Shown: positions 26,739 to 35,375 of the stretch, in pieces
Layout of the letters: every line of letters begins with the position of its first letter
Numbering within the stretch: the stretch's first letter is position 1
Source: Thermohalobaculum sp039822785
GTDB taxonomy: Bacteria > Pseudomonadota > Alphaproteobacteria > Rhodobacterales > Rhodobacteraceae
Direction of reading: 5' to 3'
Length of the DNA: 64,000 bases
Assembly: GCA_039822785.1 (NCBI GenBank)
Contig: JBCBMO010000004.1
Span: forward strand, 491,835 to 555,834
Translations under genes and position numbers: made by a program
The notes under the pieces: model-generated
Told to the model about the DNA's origin: nothing
Databases searched by the model: none
What the model saw: the letters and a program-made list of their open reading frames with translations, nothing else

Positions 26739-28139
26739 ATGAGCCACCTGATCGGCAAGATCCGACGCCGCGCCCGGCGCAGCCCGGGCTGGAGCGCGCG
26801 CGGCGGGGTGGAGGCGGTGCGCAAGGCGCTGCGTGGCAGCGGGCTCGCCCCGAAGCTCACGCTGGGCCCTGCCAACGATGCGGCGGAGCGGGAGGCAGAC
26901 GCTACCGCCGCGCGGGTGATGAACCGCGCCGAGCCCGGCCATGCCGACGGTCCCCTGCGCCGCATGTGCGCCGATTGCGCTGAGGAGGCCGAGAGCACGC
27001 CAGACGGCCCGATCCGCCGCCAGGCCGAGGAGGAAGAGGAGACCATGCGCGCCATGCCCCAAGGGGCGACGGCCGAGCGGGGCGAGGAGGACGAGGAACC
27101 CCTACAGGCCCGGCGCGGCGCCGAGGGCCATGGCCCTGCGGCCCCGGCCGCCGTGACCCGCGCAGGCGCCGCGCTGACCGGGTCGGGCCAGCCGCTGCCC
27201 AAAGCAACGCGCGGGTTCTTCGAGGCGCGGCTGGGGACTGACCTTTCCGCCGTGCGCGTCCATACGGGGCCGGAGGCGGGGCGCGCGGCCCGCGGGATCG
27301 GCGCCCGCGCCTATGCCCGCGGTGCCCATATCGCCTTTGCCGCCGGCGAGTATCAGCCAGGCACCCGGCGGGGCGATTGGCTGCTCGCGCATGAGCTTGC
27401 CCATGTCCTGCAATCGCGGCGCGGGGCGCAGGCGCCGATCCGCCGCTGGTCCGTCGGCGCAGCGCCCGTGCCCTTTTCCGACTGGTCCCTGGTCCCGAAC
27501 GACCCCAGCGTCGAGGACCATACCGGGCGCCTGGCGGCGGCGCGGACCATCGTCAACGGCGTGGTCTCCTCGCGCGGCTGCGTGAACTACTTCCGCGACC
27601 ACTGCGGCCGGGGGGAGGGGGCCTCGGCGCTCAGCAACGCGTTCTCCCAAGCCCAGGTCTATTTCCGCGACGTCGACGACAACACCTACGGCGAGGCGGG
27701 CCCAGGCTCGCGCAACATCGCCTACAACCGCCGCGCCTATCGGATCGGGGCGCGTTTCATGGCGGGCTCGCTGCTGCACGAGATGCTGCATACCTGCAAC
27801 CCGATTGGGGATCCCGCGCTGGAGGAGCAGGCGGCCGAGGGTGCGCTGGACGCCTGTCGGCTCTATACGCCCTTCATCGAGCTCCTGTCGCGCACCCGCG
27901 GCTCGGTCGGCGATGTGGTCGAGATCTCCGGCGTGGGCTTCGGCGCCGCCCAGGGCTCGGCGGATCGGGTCGAGATCGGCGGGGTGGAGGCGGAGGTGCT
28001 CAGCTGGCGCTTCGGCAGTGTCCCCGGTGCCTCGTTCGTCGTGATCCGTGCGCGCATCCCGGCGGGGGCGAAGACCGGCCATCTGGTCGTGATCAACAAC
28101 AACGTGCCGTCCAACCGGCGCCGTTTCACCATCCTCTGA
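26739..28139 (+). CDS. DUF4157 eCIS cargo protein with second zincin-like motif
   Basis: The 466-residue protein has hallmarks of eCIS cargo: PANDAAEREADATAARVM (about 44-61), a CADC cluster, and the DUF4157 (eCIS core) domain with HELAHV at 218-223. A second HExxH, HEMLH (347-351), lies in a separate domain with a downstream acidic EEQAAEGALD segment that could supply the third zinc ligand, as in metallopeptidases. The last 80 residues resemble an IPT/TIG immunoglobulin-like domain. I infer a delivered metalloprotease, DUF4157 being a loading or core element rather than the toxic part. A GAGGAGG site precedes the ATG. The protease is a prediction from motifs only. Confidence 0.8.
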   Translation: MSHLIGKIRRRARRSPGWSARGGVEAVRKALRGSGLAPKLTLGPANDAAEREADATAARVMNRAEPGHADGPLRRMCADCAEEAESTPDGPIRRQAEEEEETMRAMPQGATAERGEEDEEPLQARRGAEGHGPAAPAAVTRAGAALTGSGQPLPKATRGFFEARLGTDLSAVRVHTGPEAGRAARGIGARAYARGAHIAFAAGEYQPGTRRGDWLLAHELAHVLQSRRGAQAPIRRWSVGAAPVPFSDWSLVPNDPSVEDHTGRLAAARTIVNGVVSSRGCVNYFRDHCGRGEGASALSNAFSQAQVYFRDVDDNTYGEAGPGSRNIAYNRRAYRIGARFMAGSLLHEMLHTCNPIGDPALEEQAAEGALDACRLYTPFIELLSRTRGSVGDVVEISGVGFGAAQGSADRVEIGGVEAEVLSWRFGSVPGASFVVIRARIPAGAKTGHLVVINNNVPSNRRRFTIL

Positions 28140-28155
28140 GCTGGGCCACGGGGCG

Positions 28156-31100
28156 ATGGGATCCCAACCGGCCGAGCCACAGCCCCGCAAGGCAGCGCAA
28201 AGCAGCCGGCCACGCCCGGGCCAGATGACGGGCCGCGCGCCGCCGGGCCGCCAGTCCATCGTGCGCCATGTGCTCGGCAGGCTCACGGTCCAACGGGCCA
28301 CCACCATCGGGCGTAGCGACGACGCCTGCGAGCGCGAGGCCGAGGCCATCGGCCGGCGCGTTGCCGCCGGTGGCATGCCAGGGCCAGGGCCGGGGCCAGG
28401 GTTGGGGCAGGGGCCGGAGGGGCTGTCCCCGGCCGAAGCCGATGTGCAGCGCCAGTCCGAGACCGAAGAGGGCGAGCGGCCCGGCGAATACCTCGTGCAG
28501 CCGCGCCTGTCCGACGCCGCGGCGCCACGGCCGGTGCCCCGCGGCTTCGAGGCCCGGCTTGCGTCGCTGAGGGCCGGGGGCGGCATCGCGCTGCCGGCGC
28601 CGCTTAAGGCGGACATGGAGCAGGGCTTCTGCGAGGACTTCGAGGATGTCCGGCTCTTCGAGGGCCCCGAGGCCGCGGCGCTTGCCGGCGAGATCGGCGC
28701 ACGCGCCTTCACGGTCGGCGAAGCCGTCGTCTTCGCCGAGGGCGCCTATGCCCCGGCCTCGGCCAGCGGGCGGGGGCTGATCGCGCATGAACTGACCCAC
28801 GTCGCCCAACAGCGCGGGCCCCGCCGCGAAGGCGCCGTGGCCGAGGTCGCCCCGAGCCCCGCCACCGTGCAGCGCGACGACTTGGGCTTCATCGCCCGCC
28901 AGGCTCTGTCGCTGGTGCGCCGCTATGCCCCGCGGCTTGCGCCGATGATCGAGCTTGGACCCGTAGAGTGGCTGCGCACCGAGGTCGCCAAGGCCTTCGA
29001 CGGGATCATCGGCACGATCTCCCAGCTCAACCTGGGCGCCATCGTCGACACGCTGACCCAGACCTTCGGCGCGATGCTCACGACCGCGAGCGAGATTGCG
29101 ACCGCCTTGCTGGCTGGCGACTGCGGCCCGCTCTTCGCCGCCATCGAGCGGCTGAAGAACTTCGTCAGCCAGGTCGCCGGCGAAGCCTGGGCCAAGCTCA
29201 CCGAGTTTCTGGAACCGGTCGGCGACTTCTTCCGCGACCTTTGGAGCAGCGTCGGTGCGCCGGCGGTGGAATGGCTTCAGCGCTTTGCCGGCGATCTCTG
29301 GGACTCGATCCGCGACTTCGGTCAGTACATCTGGGACCAGACGCAGCCGATCCGCGACACGCTGACCGCCGCGTGGAACTGGATCAAAGACAAGCTCTTC
29401 GGGCCCGAGGACGCGAGCGGCAACCGCGACAGCGCCCAAGGCATCATCGGCTGGATCCAGGGCAAGGCGGCGCAGGCCTTCGACTATGTGAAACAGCAGA
29501 CCCGCCCGGTCTGGGAGCCGCTGTCTCAGGCGGTCGAGACCGTCACCAGCCTGATCCCGCCCCAGTTCCTCTCCGACCTTGGCGAGAGGATGGAGAACCT
29601 GGGCAGCGAGCTCGGCGAGGCGGCGGATGCCACAGGGCAGGGCGGGGACCTGGCCGAAAACCGCGAGGCGGTCGCCGCGATCCTCCCCTCGGTCGACGAG
29701 GTGCTGAGCTTCGTGCGCGCACAGCTCGTCGCCGCGGGCCTTTGGCTGACGTCGACCATCGGCGCGCTCGTCACCCGCGTCAGCACCTTCTTCACGCGCA
29801 TGCGCGCCAATACCTTCGTGCGCCCCCTCGCCGGCCTGCTGAGTTGGTTCGACACCGCGGTCACCGGCCTCGGCGCTTGGGCGCGGAAGAAGGTGCAGGG
29901 CATGTTCACCTTCCTCGTGAACGGCTTCGACACGCTGCGCCCCTTCGTGCAGCGGCTGATCGACACCGTGGGGCGGGTCATCAGCGTGGTCACGGACCTG
30001 ATCCAACTGCCTCAACTGGTGCTGAGTGCCGTCTGGAACCTGATCCCCGAGTGCATCCGCGAGCCGATCAAGGACTTCCTGCTCAACCAGATCCTGGCGC
30101 GCATCCCGGTCTTCGCGCAGCTCCAGGCCATCGGAAACCTCTGGAACCGGGTGCAGGAGGTGGCGTTTCGCATCCTGCGCCAGCTCTTCGTCGACGGTAA
30201 CCTGCCGGGGGCGGCCTGGACCTTTTTCTCCTCGATGCTCGATCTCATCGGTCTGCCGGCGCAGCTGGTGGTGGGCATCCTGGCCAAGGCGGCAAGCGCC
30301 ATCGGGCGCATCCTTCAGGACCCCATCGGATTTCTGATCAACACGCTGAAAGCGGTGGGGTTGGGGTTCCGACAGTTCTTCGGCAATTTCCTGCGGCACA
30401 TAACCACCGGGATCGCCGGCTGGCTGTTCGGCGCGGTGAGCGAGGCCGGGCTGACCCCGCCCGCGGATCTATCGCTGCGCAGCATCCTCGGCTTCGTGAT
30501 GCAGATCCTCGACATCACGGTCGAGCGGGTGATGCAGCGCCTGGAGCTTCGCATCGGCGCCCAGCGGGTCGCACGCCTGCGCCAGATGCTGCGGGTCGCC
30601 ACCGGGGTCTGGACCTTCGTGCGGGTGCTGATCGAGGAGGGGCCGGCCGGCCTGTGGCGGATCCTGCAGGAGCGGCTCTCCGACCTCTGGAACCTCGTGC
30701 TCAACACGGTGATCAGCTACGCCTCGACCCAGATCATGACCGTGGCGGCGACCCGGCTGGCCTCGTTCCTCGACCCCTCCGGCATCACGGCGGCGATCAA
30801 CCTGGCGATCACGATCTACCGCGCCATCGAAAGCGTCATCCGCTACCTGCGCCAGATGCTGGAGATCGTAAGCCGCGTGCTGGACGGCATCAACGGCATC
30901 GCGACGGGCGCCATCGGCCAGGCGGCGAACTTCCTGGAGAACGCCATGGGCCGCGCCCTGCCGGTGGCCATCGGGTTTCTCGCGAACCAGGCGGGCTTTG
31001 GCGATATCTCCACGCGCATCCGCGAATTCGTGGAGGGGGTGCGTGCGCGGGTCAACGCGGCCCTCGACTGGGTCATCGACCGGGCGATCCGGCTGGGGCA

Positions 31101-32466
31101 GGGGTTCCTCGCGCTGCTGCAACGAGGGGCGCAGGCGGTGGCGGCGGGCGTCGGCGCGATCCGCGACTGGTGGCAGGCGCGCAAGGGTTTTCGCGCCCGC
31201 GACGGCAGCGACCACGCGGTCTATGTCGAGCGCCAGGGCAGCGATGCGCGGGTCATGGTGTCGTCCGATCCGCAGACGTATCGGCAGTTCATCGAGGGCA
31301 TCGACAACTCCGCCGACAAGACCCAGGCGCTGGGAATCGCCGACGAGCTTGATGATGCCATCGCGGCCGCCGCCCGCGATCCCTCGGCCAGCGCCAACGC
31401 CGGCGGTGATGGCGACGCTGCGACAGGTGGGGCCGCCCCTGACAACCACGCTACCACGATCCAGGGCCTGCTCGACCGCCTGGCCACCGTGACCGCGGAG
31501 ATCATGCCGGCCGATGCCACCGGCCCCTCCACCCCGCCGATCTTTGGCAGCCCGGTTCTCAGCTATGGGTCCTCCGCCACCGTCGCGCGGTTGACCAAGC
31601 AAGGGCTGCCCGAGGGCAGCCCGCCCGGCAGCACGACGTCCGAGAGCTGGCGGGCTCTGCGCCGCCGGGGCGGGAACAACTCGACCTACTACGTCCGCGG
31701 CCACCTGCTGAACGATAACATCGGCGGGCCTGGGACCACGTGGTCCAACCTGACGCCGCTGACGCAGGAGGCGAACAACCGGTCGGACCAAAGCCACCTG
31801 CGGGGCTTCGAGCAGCACGTGAAGCGGGCGGTGCTGGACGAGGACCGCGCGGTGAACTTCGTGTGCGTCGCGAACTACGGCCGTTCGCAGCGAGAGGCAC
31901 AGGCGCAGCGGTTCCAGGACATGGGCGGCGAAAACAACCGCACCATCGCCGCCATCATCCGCGAGGAGCACAAGGTGCCGCTCACCCTCGATTGCTCGGC
32001 GCGCGAGCTGAACGAGGAGGGTGCGCCCGGCAACGAGGTCTGGCAGTTCACGGTGAACAACACGATCGCAACCGACGACAGCAGCTACAGCGTGTACGAG
32101 GGCGCGACCGCGCGGCAGACGATCTATGTGAACGACTTGTCCGACAGCGCGTTGCGGACCACGCTGACCGCGGCACCGGGGATCGGAGGGGGGACAGTGG
32201 ACAAGCTGCTTGAGCATCGGCCCTTTGCGCTGCATGCGGAGCTTGATGCCGCGCTGGGAACGCGCATGGCCAACCGGTTGCGCAACGAATTCACCGTCCG
32301 CCTCAGCCAGCGCGCCCAGGCGGAGACGGACGACGACACCCAGGCGGATGCGGCCGCTGACCAAGCCACCCCGGCGACGGACACGGCTGATGATCCGGCG
32401 CCGGAACCGGCACCGCCCGTACTGGATGCGGACGGCAATGCCGTGCCGGCGGAGGAGGAGGCATGA
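28156..32466 (+). CDS. Giant DUF4157-helical-nuclease eCIS effector (possible tape measure)
   Basis: The 1436-residue protein starts with a Pro-rich leader and DDACEREAEAIGRRVA (about 55-70), then the DUF4157 domain with HELTHV (211-216). Residues about 260-1050 are an almost unbroken series of long amphipathic and hydrophobic helices. The C-terminal part carries YVRGHLLNDNIGGPG (RGH at 1181-1183) and SNLTPLTQEANN (about 1197-1208), the layout of DNA/RNA non-specific endonucleases of the Endonuclea_NS_2 type, as in the MAC effector Pne1, followed by a ComEA-like helix-hairpin-helix (about 1336-1356) and an acidic tail. It is the likely cytotoxic cargo. Its helical core could also set tube length because no other tape-measure gene is visible. 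The start has a weak ribosome site. Confidence 0.8.
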   Translation: MGSQPAEPQPRKAAQSSRPRPGQMTGRAPPGRQSIVRHVLGRLTVQRATTIGRSDDACEREAEAIGRRVAAGGMPGPGPGPGLGQGPEGLSPAEADVQRQSETEEGERPGEYLVQPRLSDAAAPRPVPRGFEARLASLRAGGGIALPAPLKADMEQGFCEDFEDVRLFEGPEAAALAGEIGARAFTVGEAVVFAEGAYAPASASGRGLIAHELTHVAQQRGPRREGAVAEVAPSPATVQRDDLGFIARQALSLVRRYAPRLAPMIELGPVEWLRTEVAKAFDGIIGTISQLNLGAIVDTLTQTFGAMLTTASEIATALLAGDCGPLFAAIERLKNFVSQVAGEAWAKLTEFLEPVGDFFRDLWSSVGAPAVEWLQRFAGDLWDSIRDFGQYIWDQTQPIRDTLTAAWNWIKDKLFGPEDASGNRDSAQGIIGWIQGKAAQAFDYVKQQTRPVWEPLSQAVETVTSLIPPQFLSDLGERMENLGSELGEAADATGQGGDLAENREAVAAILPSVDEVLSFVRAQLVAAGLWLTSTIGALVTRVSTFFTRMRANTFVRPLAGLLSWFDTAVTGLGAWARKKVQGMFTFLVNGFDTLRPFVQRLIDTVGRVISVVTDLIQLPQLVLSAVWNLIPECIREPIKDFLLNQILARIPVFAQLQAIGNLWNRVQEVAFRILRQLFVDGNLPGAAWTFFSSMLDLIGLPAQLVVGILAKAASAIGRILQDPIGFLINTLKAVGLGFRQFFGNFLRHITTGIAGWLFGAVSEAGLTPPADLSLRSILGFVMQILDITVERVMQRLELRIGAQRVARLRQMLRVATGVWTFVRVLIEEGPAGLWRILQERLSDLWNLVLNTVISYASTQIMTVAATRLASFLDPSGITAAINLAITIYRAIESVIRYLRQMLEIVSRVLDGINGIATGAIGQAANFLENAMGRALPVAIGFLANQAGFGDISTRIREFVEGVRARVNAALDWVIDRAIRLGQGFLALLQRGAQAVAAGVGAIRDWWQARKGFRARDGSDHAVYVERQGSDARVMVSSDPQTYRQFIEGIDNSADKTQALGIADELDDAIAAAARDPSASANAGGDGDAATGGAAPDNHATTIQGLLDRLATVTAEIMPADATGPSTPPIFGSPVLSYGSSATVARLTKQGLPEGSPPGSTTSESWRALRRRGGNNSTYYVRGHLLNDNIGGPGTTWSNLTPLTQEANNRSDQSHLRGFEQHVKRAVLDEDRAVNFVCVANYGRSQREAQAQRFQDMGGENNRTIAAIIREEHKVPLTLDCSARELNEEGAPGNEVWQFTVNNTIATDDSSYSVYEGATARQTIYVNDLSDSALRTTLTAAPGIGGGTVDKLLEHRPFALHAELDAALGTRMANRLRNEFTVRLSQRAQAETDDDTQADAAADQATPATDTADDPAPEPAPPVLDADGNAVPAEEEA

Positions 32467-32861
32467 GCAGCGACCCTGCAGAGCAGCAAGCGCAGACGGG
32501 CGAGGCGGCCGAGATCTCGCGGCGCCTGTCGGAGACCTATGCGACCGCCGCCCTGTTCTGGCCCGCGCCGATCCTGGCGGTGGAGGCCGGGGCGGGGGAC
32601 TGGCCGCTTCTGATCGAAATCCTGCTCTGGGGCTGGTCGGCGCTCTTCGCGCTCGCCGTCGCCTTTGGGCGGGGCAAGGACCGGATGCAGTACGGCTTCT
32701 GCCTGTGGTTCGGCGCGGGCGCCTGCCTGGCCGGCTGGACCGTGGCCACCGGCGCCATGGTCTACGGCGCCGGCGCCATCGCCATCGTCTCGTTCCACGC
32801 CGCCCAGCGCCTGCGCCTGCTCGAGCCCCCGGACCCCAGGCCCGGGCCGTCCGCAGGCTGA
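32463..32861 (+). CDS. Small membrane protein overlapping the effector gene
   Basis: The 132-residue protein has an N-terminal acidic tail and about three to four hydrophobic helices between residues 26 and 116, so it is predicted to sit in the inner membrane. Its ATG overlaps the stop of the nuclease-effector gene (ATGA), which suggests translational coupling. I do not recognise the family. A coupled gene after a toxin could encode an immunity or release protein, but a membrane protein is unexpected as immunity for a nuclease. It may relate to the helical, possibly membrane-active part of the effector or to particle release. It ends nine bases before the convergent protease gene ends. Confidence 0.6.
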   Translation: MSSDPAEQQAQTGEAAEISRRLSETYATAALFWPAPILAVEAGAGDWPLLIEILLWGWSALFALAVAFGRGKDRMQYGFCLWFGAGACLAGWTVATGAMVYGAGAIAIVSFHAAQRLRLLEPPDPRPGPSAG

Positions 32862-32870
32862 GGCCGGGCG

Positions 32871-33458
32871 TCAGGGCATCAGCCGCAGCGTATCGCCCTC
32901 CACCGCAAAACGGCTGAAACGGTCGAGGAAGGACTGCCCCAGCAGCGAGACCGAGAGGTCGCCGCCCATCACCACCGCCGGGACGTTCTCCGCCTCCAGC
33001 CCGCCGAGAGCGACGCGCCCGATGCGCACCGGTGCGAAGGGGGCTGCGCCGTTGGCGGTCATTGCCGTACCGGTAAAGGCCAGCCGGTCGAGATCGATGC
33101 CCACCCGCGCCGCATCCTCTCGGTTCAGCGCGATGCTGCTGGCGCCGGTATCGACCAGCATGGCGACCGGAGTGCCGTTGATCTCGACGGTGGCGTGGAA
33201 ATGCCCGTCATAGGCCCGGGTGAGTTCGATCTCGCCCGCCCCGGTCAGTCGCGCCTCGCTGGGAAAGAGCTGCTGGCGCAGTGGCTCGGAGAAGCCATAG
33301 ACCAGCACCGCGCCCATGAAGATCAGCGCCCAGATCGCCGCGTGCTGGACCGCCGTGCCCAGCCTTTCGCGGTACTGATGGATCAGCCCCGCGGCGATCA
33401 GGATGCCGAGGAGCGAGAGATAGAAGAAGTTCGCGAGCTGATCGGGATCGTCGGGCAT
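32871..33458 (-). CDS. Retropepsin-like clan AA aspartic protease
   Basis: The 195-residue protein has two N-terminal membrane helices (about 10-25 and 39-56), then a soluble domain with the retroviral-type active site VDTGAS (102-107) and a LLGQSFLDRF loop (172-181). This is the TIGR02281-like family of membrane-bound aspartic proteases common in alphaproteobacteria. Retropepsin-like domains act as dimers, here probably in the periplasm. GGGAGGC precedes the ATG. It is transcribed towards the end of the eCIS operon with only nine bases between stop codons, and is not obviously part of that operon. Its substrates are unknown. Confidence 0.85.
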   Translation of the reverse strand: MPDDPDQLANFFYLSLLGILIAAGLIHQYRERLGTAVQHAAIWALIFMGAVLVYGFSEPLRQQLFPSEARLTGAGEIELTRAYDGHFHATVEINGTPVAMLVDTGASSIALNREDAARVGIDLDRLAFTGTAMTANGAAPFAPVRIGRVALGGLEAENVPAVVMGGDLSVSLLGQSFLDRFSRFAVEGDTLRLMP

Positions 33459-33605
33459 CTGCGCCTCCCTCTGCCGCGCCCCTCAGGGCCGGGCCGCTTC
33501 GACCGCGTCTAGGGGCGCCTATAGCCAGCCCGCCGCACCCTGTCGACCTGGCCCCGTATCGGTGTGCAAGACGGCGCCCGGCCCCTGGCCGAGCGCCGCG
33601 CGGCG

Positions 33606-35318
33606 TCACTCCGCCGCGGCCTTGCCGTTGTCGCTCGGCAGGGCCGGGCGGGGGGTGCCGGTTGCGTCCTGGACGATCCCCGCCAGCCCGCCGTCGAGGC
33701 TGATGCCCACCTCCTCGCCGAGCTTTCGCAGCGCGGGCAGCTGGACCGCCATGGCGCCGATGGCATCGACCGCTTGGGTGATCGGGCTGCCGGCGGGGGC
33801 GCTCACCCCGCCCTCTGAGCCCGTACCGCCGCTGGCCCCGTTCAGCCCGGTGACGTGGTGGATCTTAATCGAGTCGATCTTCTCCGCGGGCTTCACCATC
33901 TGCGCCACGATGTCCGGCAGCGCCGCCAGGCGGGCGAGCTGGATCTTCATGTCCGCGATCTCGACCGAGATCGCGTTCTCCGCGTCGACGATGGCGCGCT
34001 GACCCTCGGCCTCGGCCAGCTTGTCGGCCTTCTTCGCCTCGGCCTTGATGGTGACGGCCTCCGCCTCGGCGCGGGCCTCCTCGCGCAGCGCCTCGGCGCG
34101 GTCGGCGGCGGCGTCCTTTTCGGCCAGCGCCGCCAGGCGGATGCGCGTCGCCTCCCGCTCGGCCTCCCGCTGGGCTTCGATCAGCGCCACCGCCTTTTCA
34201 CGCTCGGCCTCGGCGGTCTGCTTGGCCGTCTCGATGGCCTCGGCCGCCTTCACCGCCTCGGCGCGCGCCGTATCGGCCGAGGCGCGGGCGCGGCTCTCCT
34301 CCTCGGACTTCGTGGCGATCACGATCTGGCGCTCCTGATCGGCGACCTCGAGCTGACGCTCCTTGGCGATCTCTGCCGCGCGCAGCGCCTCCTCCTGCTT
34401 GATCTCGGACGTGCGGATCGTCTCCTCCCGCGCGATCTCGGCCGCGCGGACCTGACGCTCCCGCTCGATACGCGCCTCCTCCCGCACGCGGGCGGCCTGC
34501 TCCTCGCGCATGGCGATCTCGGCCTCCTGCGCCGCGCGCAGGGTCGCGAGTTCCTGGGCCTGGGCGATCTGCGCCTCCTGCTCCTCACGGTCGATGGAGA
34601 GCTTGCGCTTCGCCGCTTCCATCGAGGCCTGGCGCACGGCGGTCTCGGCCTCCGCGTCGATCTCGGCGCGGCGCTTCTTCGACTCGGCGATCACCTCGGC
34701 CAGCTTGCGCATGCCGATGGCGTTGAAGGCGTTGTTCTCGTCCAGGCTCTCGAAGGGCGTCTGGTCGAGCGCCGTCAGCGACACCGTCTCCAGCATCAAA
34801 CCGTTCTTCAGCAGATCCTCCGACACCGCGCCCTGCACCTGTTGCACGAACTCCGAGCGGTTCTCATGAAGCTCATCCATGCTCATCTTGGCCGCGACCG
34901 CGCGCAGACCGTCGACCAGCTTACCCTCGATCATCTCGCGCAGACCCTCGATGTTAAAGGTCTTGTCGCCCAGCGTCTGTGCGGCCTTGGCGATACCGTC
35001 CTCGGTCGCCTGCACGCTCACGTAGAACTCGACGCCCACGTCGACGCGCATGCGATCCTTGGTGATCAGCGAGCCCTCGCCCGTGCGCCGGACCTCCAGG
35101 CGCAGGGTCTTCATGTTGACGGGGCTGATCTCGTGCAGGAGCGGGATGATGATGGTCCCGCCATCCATGATGACCCGCCGGCCACCGGCGCCGGTCTTCA
35201 CCAGGCTGATCTCCCTTGTCGAGCGGCGATAGAGCCGCGCAAGGACGAGCCCCACGAAGAGCAAGAGGACGAGGATGGCGATGACGGGCACCAAGAGAGC
35301 TTCGATGGTTGCCAACAT
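33606..35318 (-). CDS. Flotillin-family protein (YqiK-like)
   Basis: The 570-residue protein has an N-terminal membrane helix (about 3-27), a SPFH/band-7 domain (about 40-220; IPLLHEISPVNMKTLRLEVRR and LMLETVSLTALDQTPF motifs) and a long Ala/Glu/Arg-rich coiled coil (about 220-480) typical of flotillins, then a Gly/Ser-rich tail. Flotillins organise membrane microdomains as oligomers. The ATG at 35318 was chosen because AGGAGA sits just before it; an upstream in-frame start at 35336 has none. It follows the OB-fold membrane protein gene on the same strand (57 bases), the YqiJ-YqiK arrangement. Confidence 0.93.
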   Translation of the reverse strand: MLATIEALLVPVIAILVLLLFVGLVLARLYRRSTREISLVKTGAGGRRVIMDGGTIIIPLLHEISPVNMKTLRLEVRRTGEGSLITKDRMRVDVGVEFYVSVQATEDGIAKAAQTLGDKTFNIEGLREMIEGKLVDGLRAVAAKMSMDELHENRSEFVQQVQGAVSEDLLKNGLMLETVSLTALDQTPFESLDENNAFNAIGMRKLAEVIAESKKRRAEIDAEAETAVRQASMEAAKRKLSIDREEQEAQIAQAQELATLRAAQEAEIAMREEQAARVREEARIERERQVRAAEIAREETIRTSEIKQEEALRAAEIAKERQLEVADQERQIVIATKSEEESRARASADTARAEAVKAAEAIETAKQTAEAEREKAVALIEAQREAEREATRIRLAALAEKDAAADRAEALREEARAEAEAVTIKAEAKKADKLAEAEGQRAIVDAENAISVEIADMKIQLARLAALPDIVAQMVKPAEKIDSIKIHHVTGLNGASGGTGSEGGVSAPAGSPITQAVDAIGAMAVQLPALRKLGEEVGISLDGGLAGIVQDATGTPRPALPSDNGKAAAE

Positions 35319-35375
35319 GACAGTCTCCTTTCGCAAGTGTTTTGGTCTGTTAGCGCGGCGAAACCGCGGCGTGCG

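Noticed and set aside
28126..32364. Long minus-strand open frames opposite the giant effector gene
   Set aside because: Composition is dominated by Arg, Asp, Gln and His without domains; the plus strand has DUF4157 and nuclease motifs and operon context.
6033..32861. Type VI secretion system
   Set aside because: No TssJ, TssL, TssM, ClpV or Hcp genes are present; DUF4157 cargo, DUF4255 cap, Pvc15-like ATPase and gp19 tube point to an extracellular contractile injection system. A defective prophage is unlikely too because capsid, terminase and integrase genes are missing.
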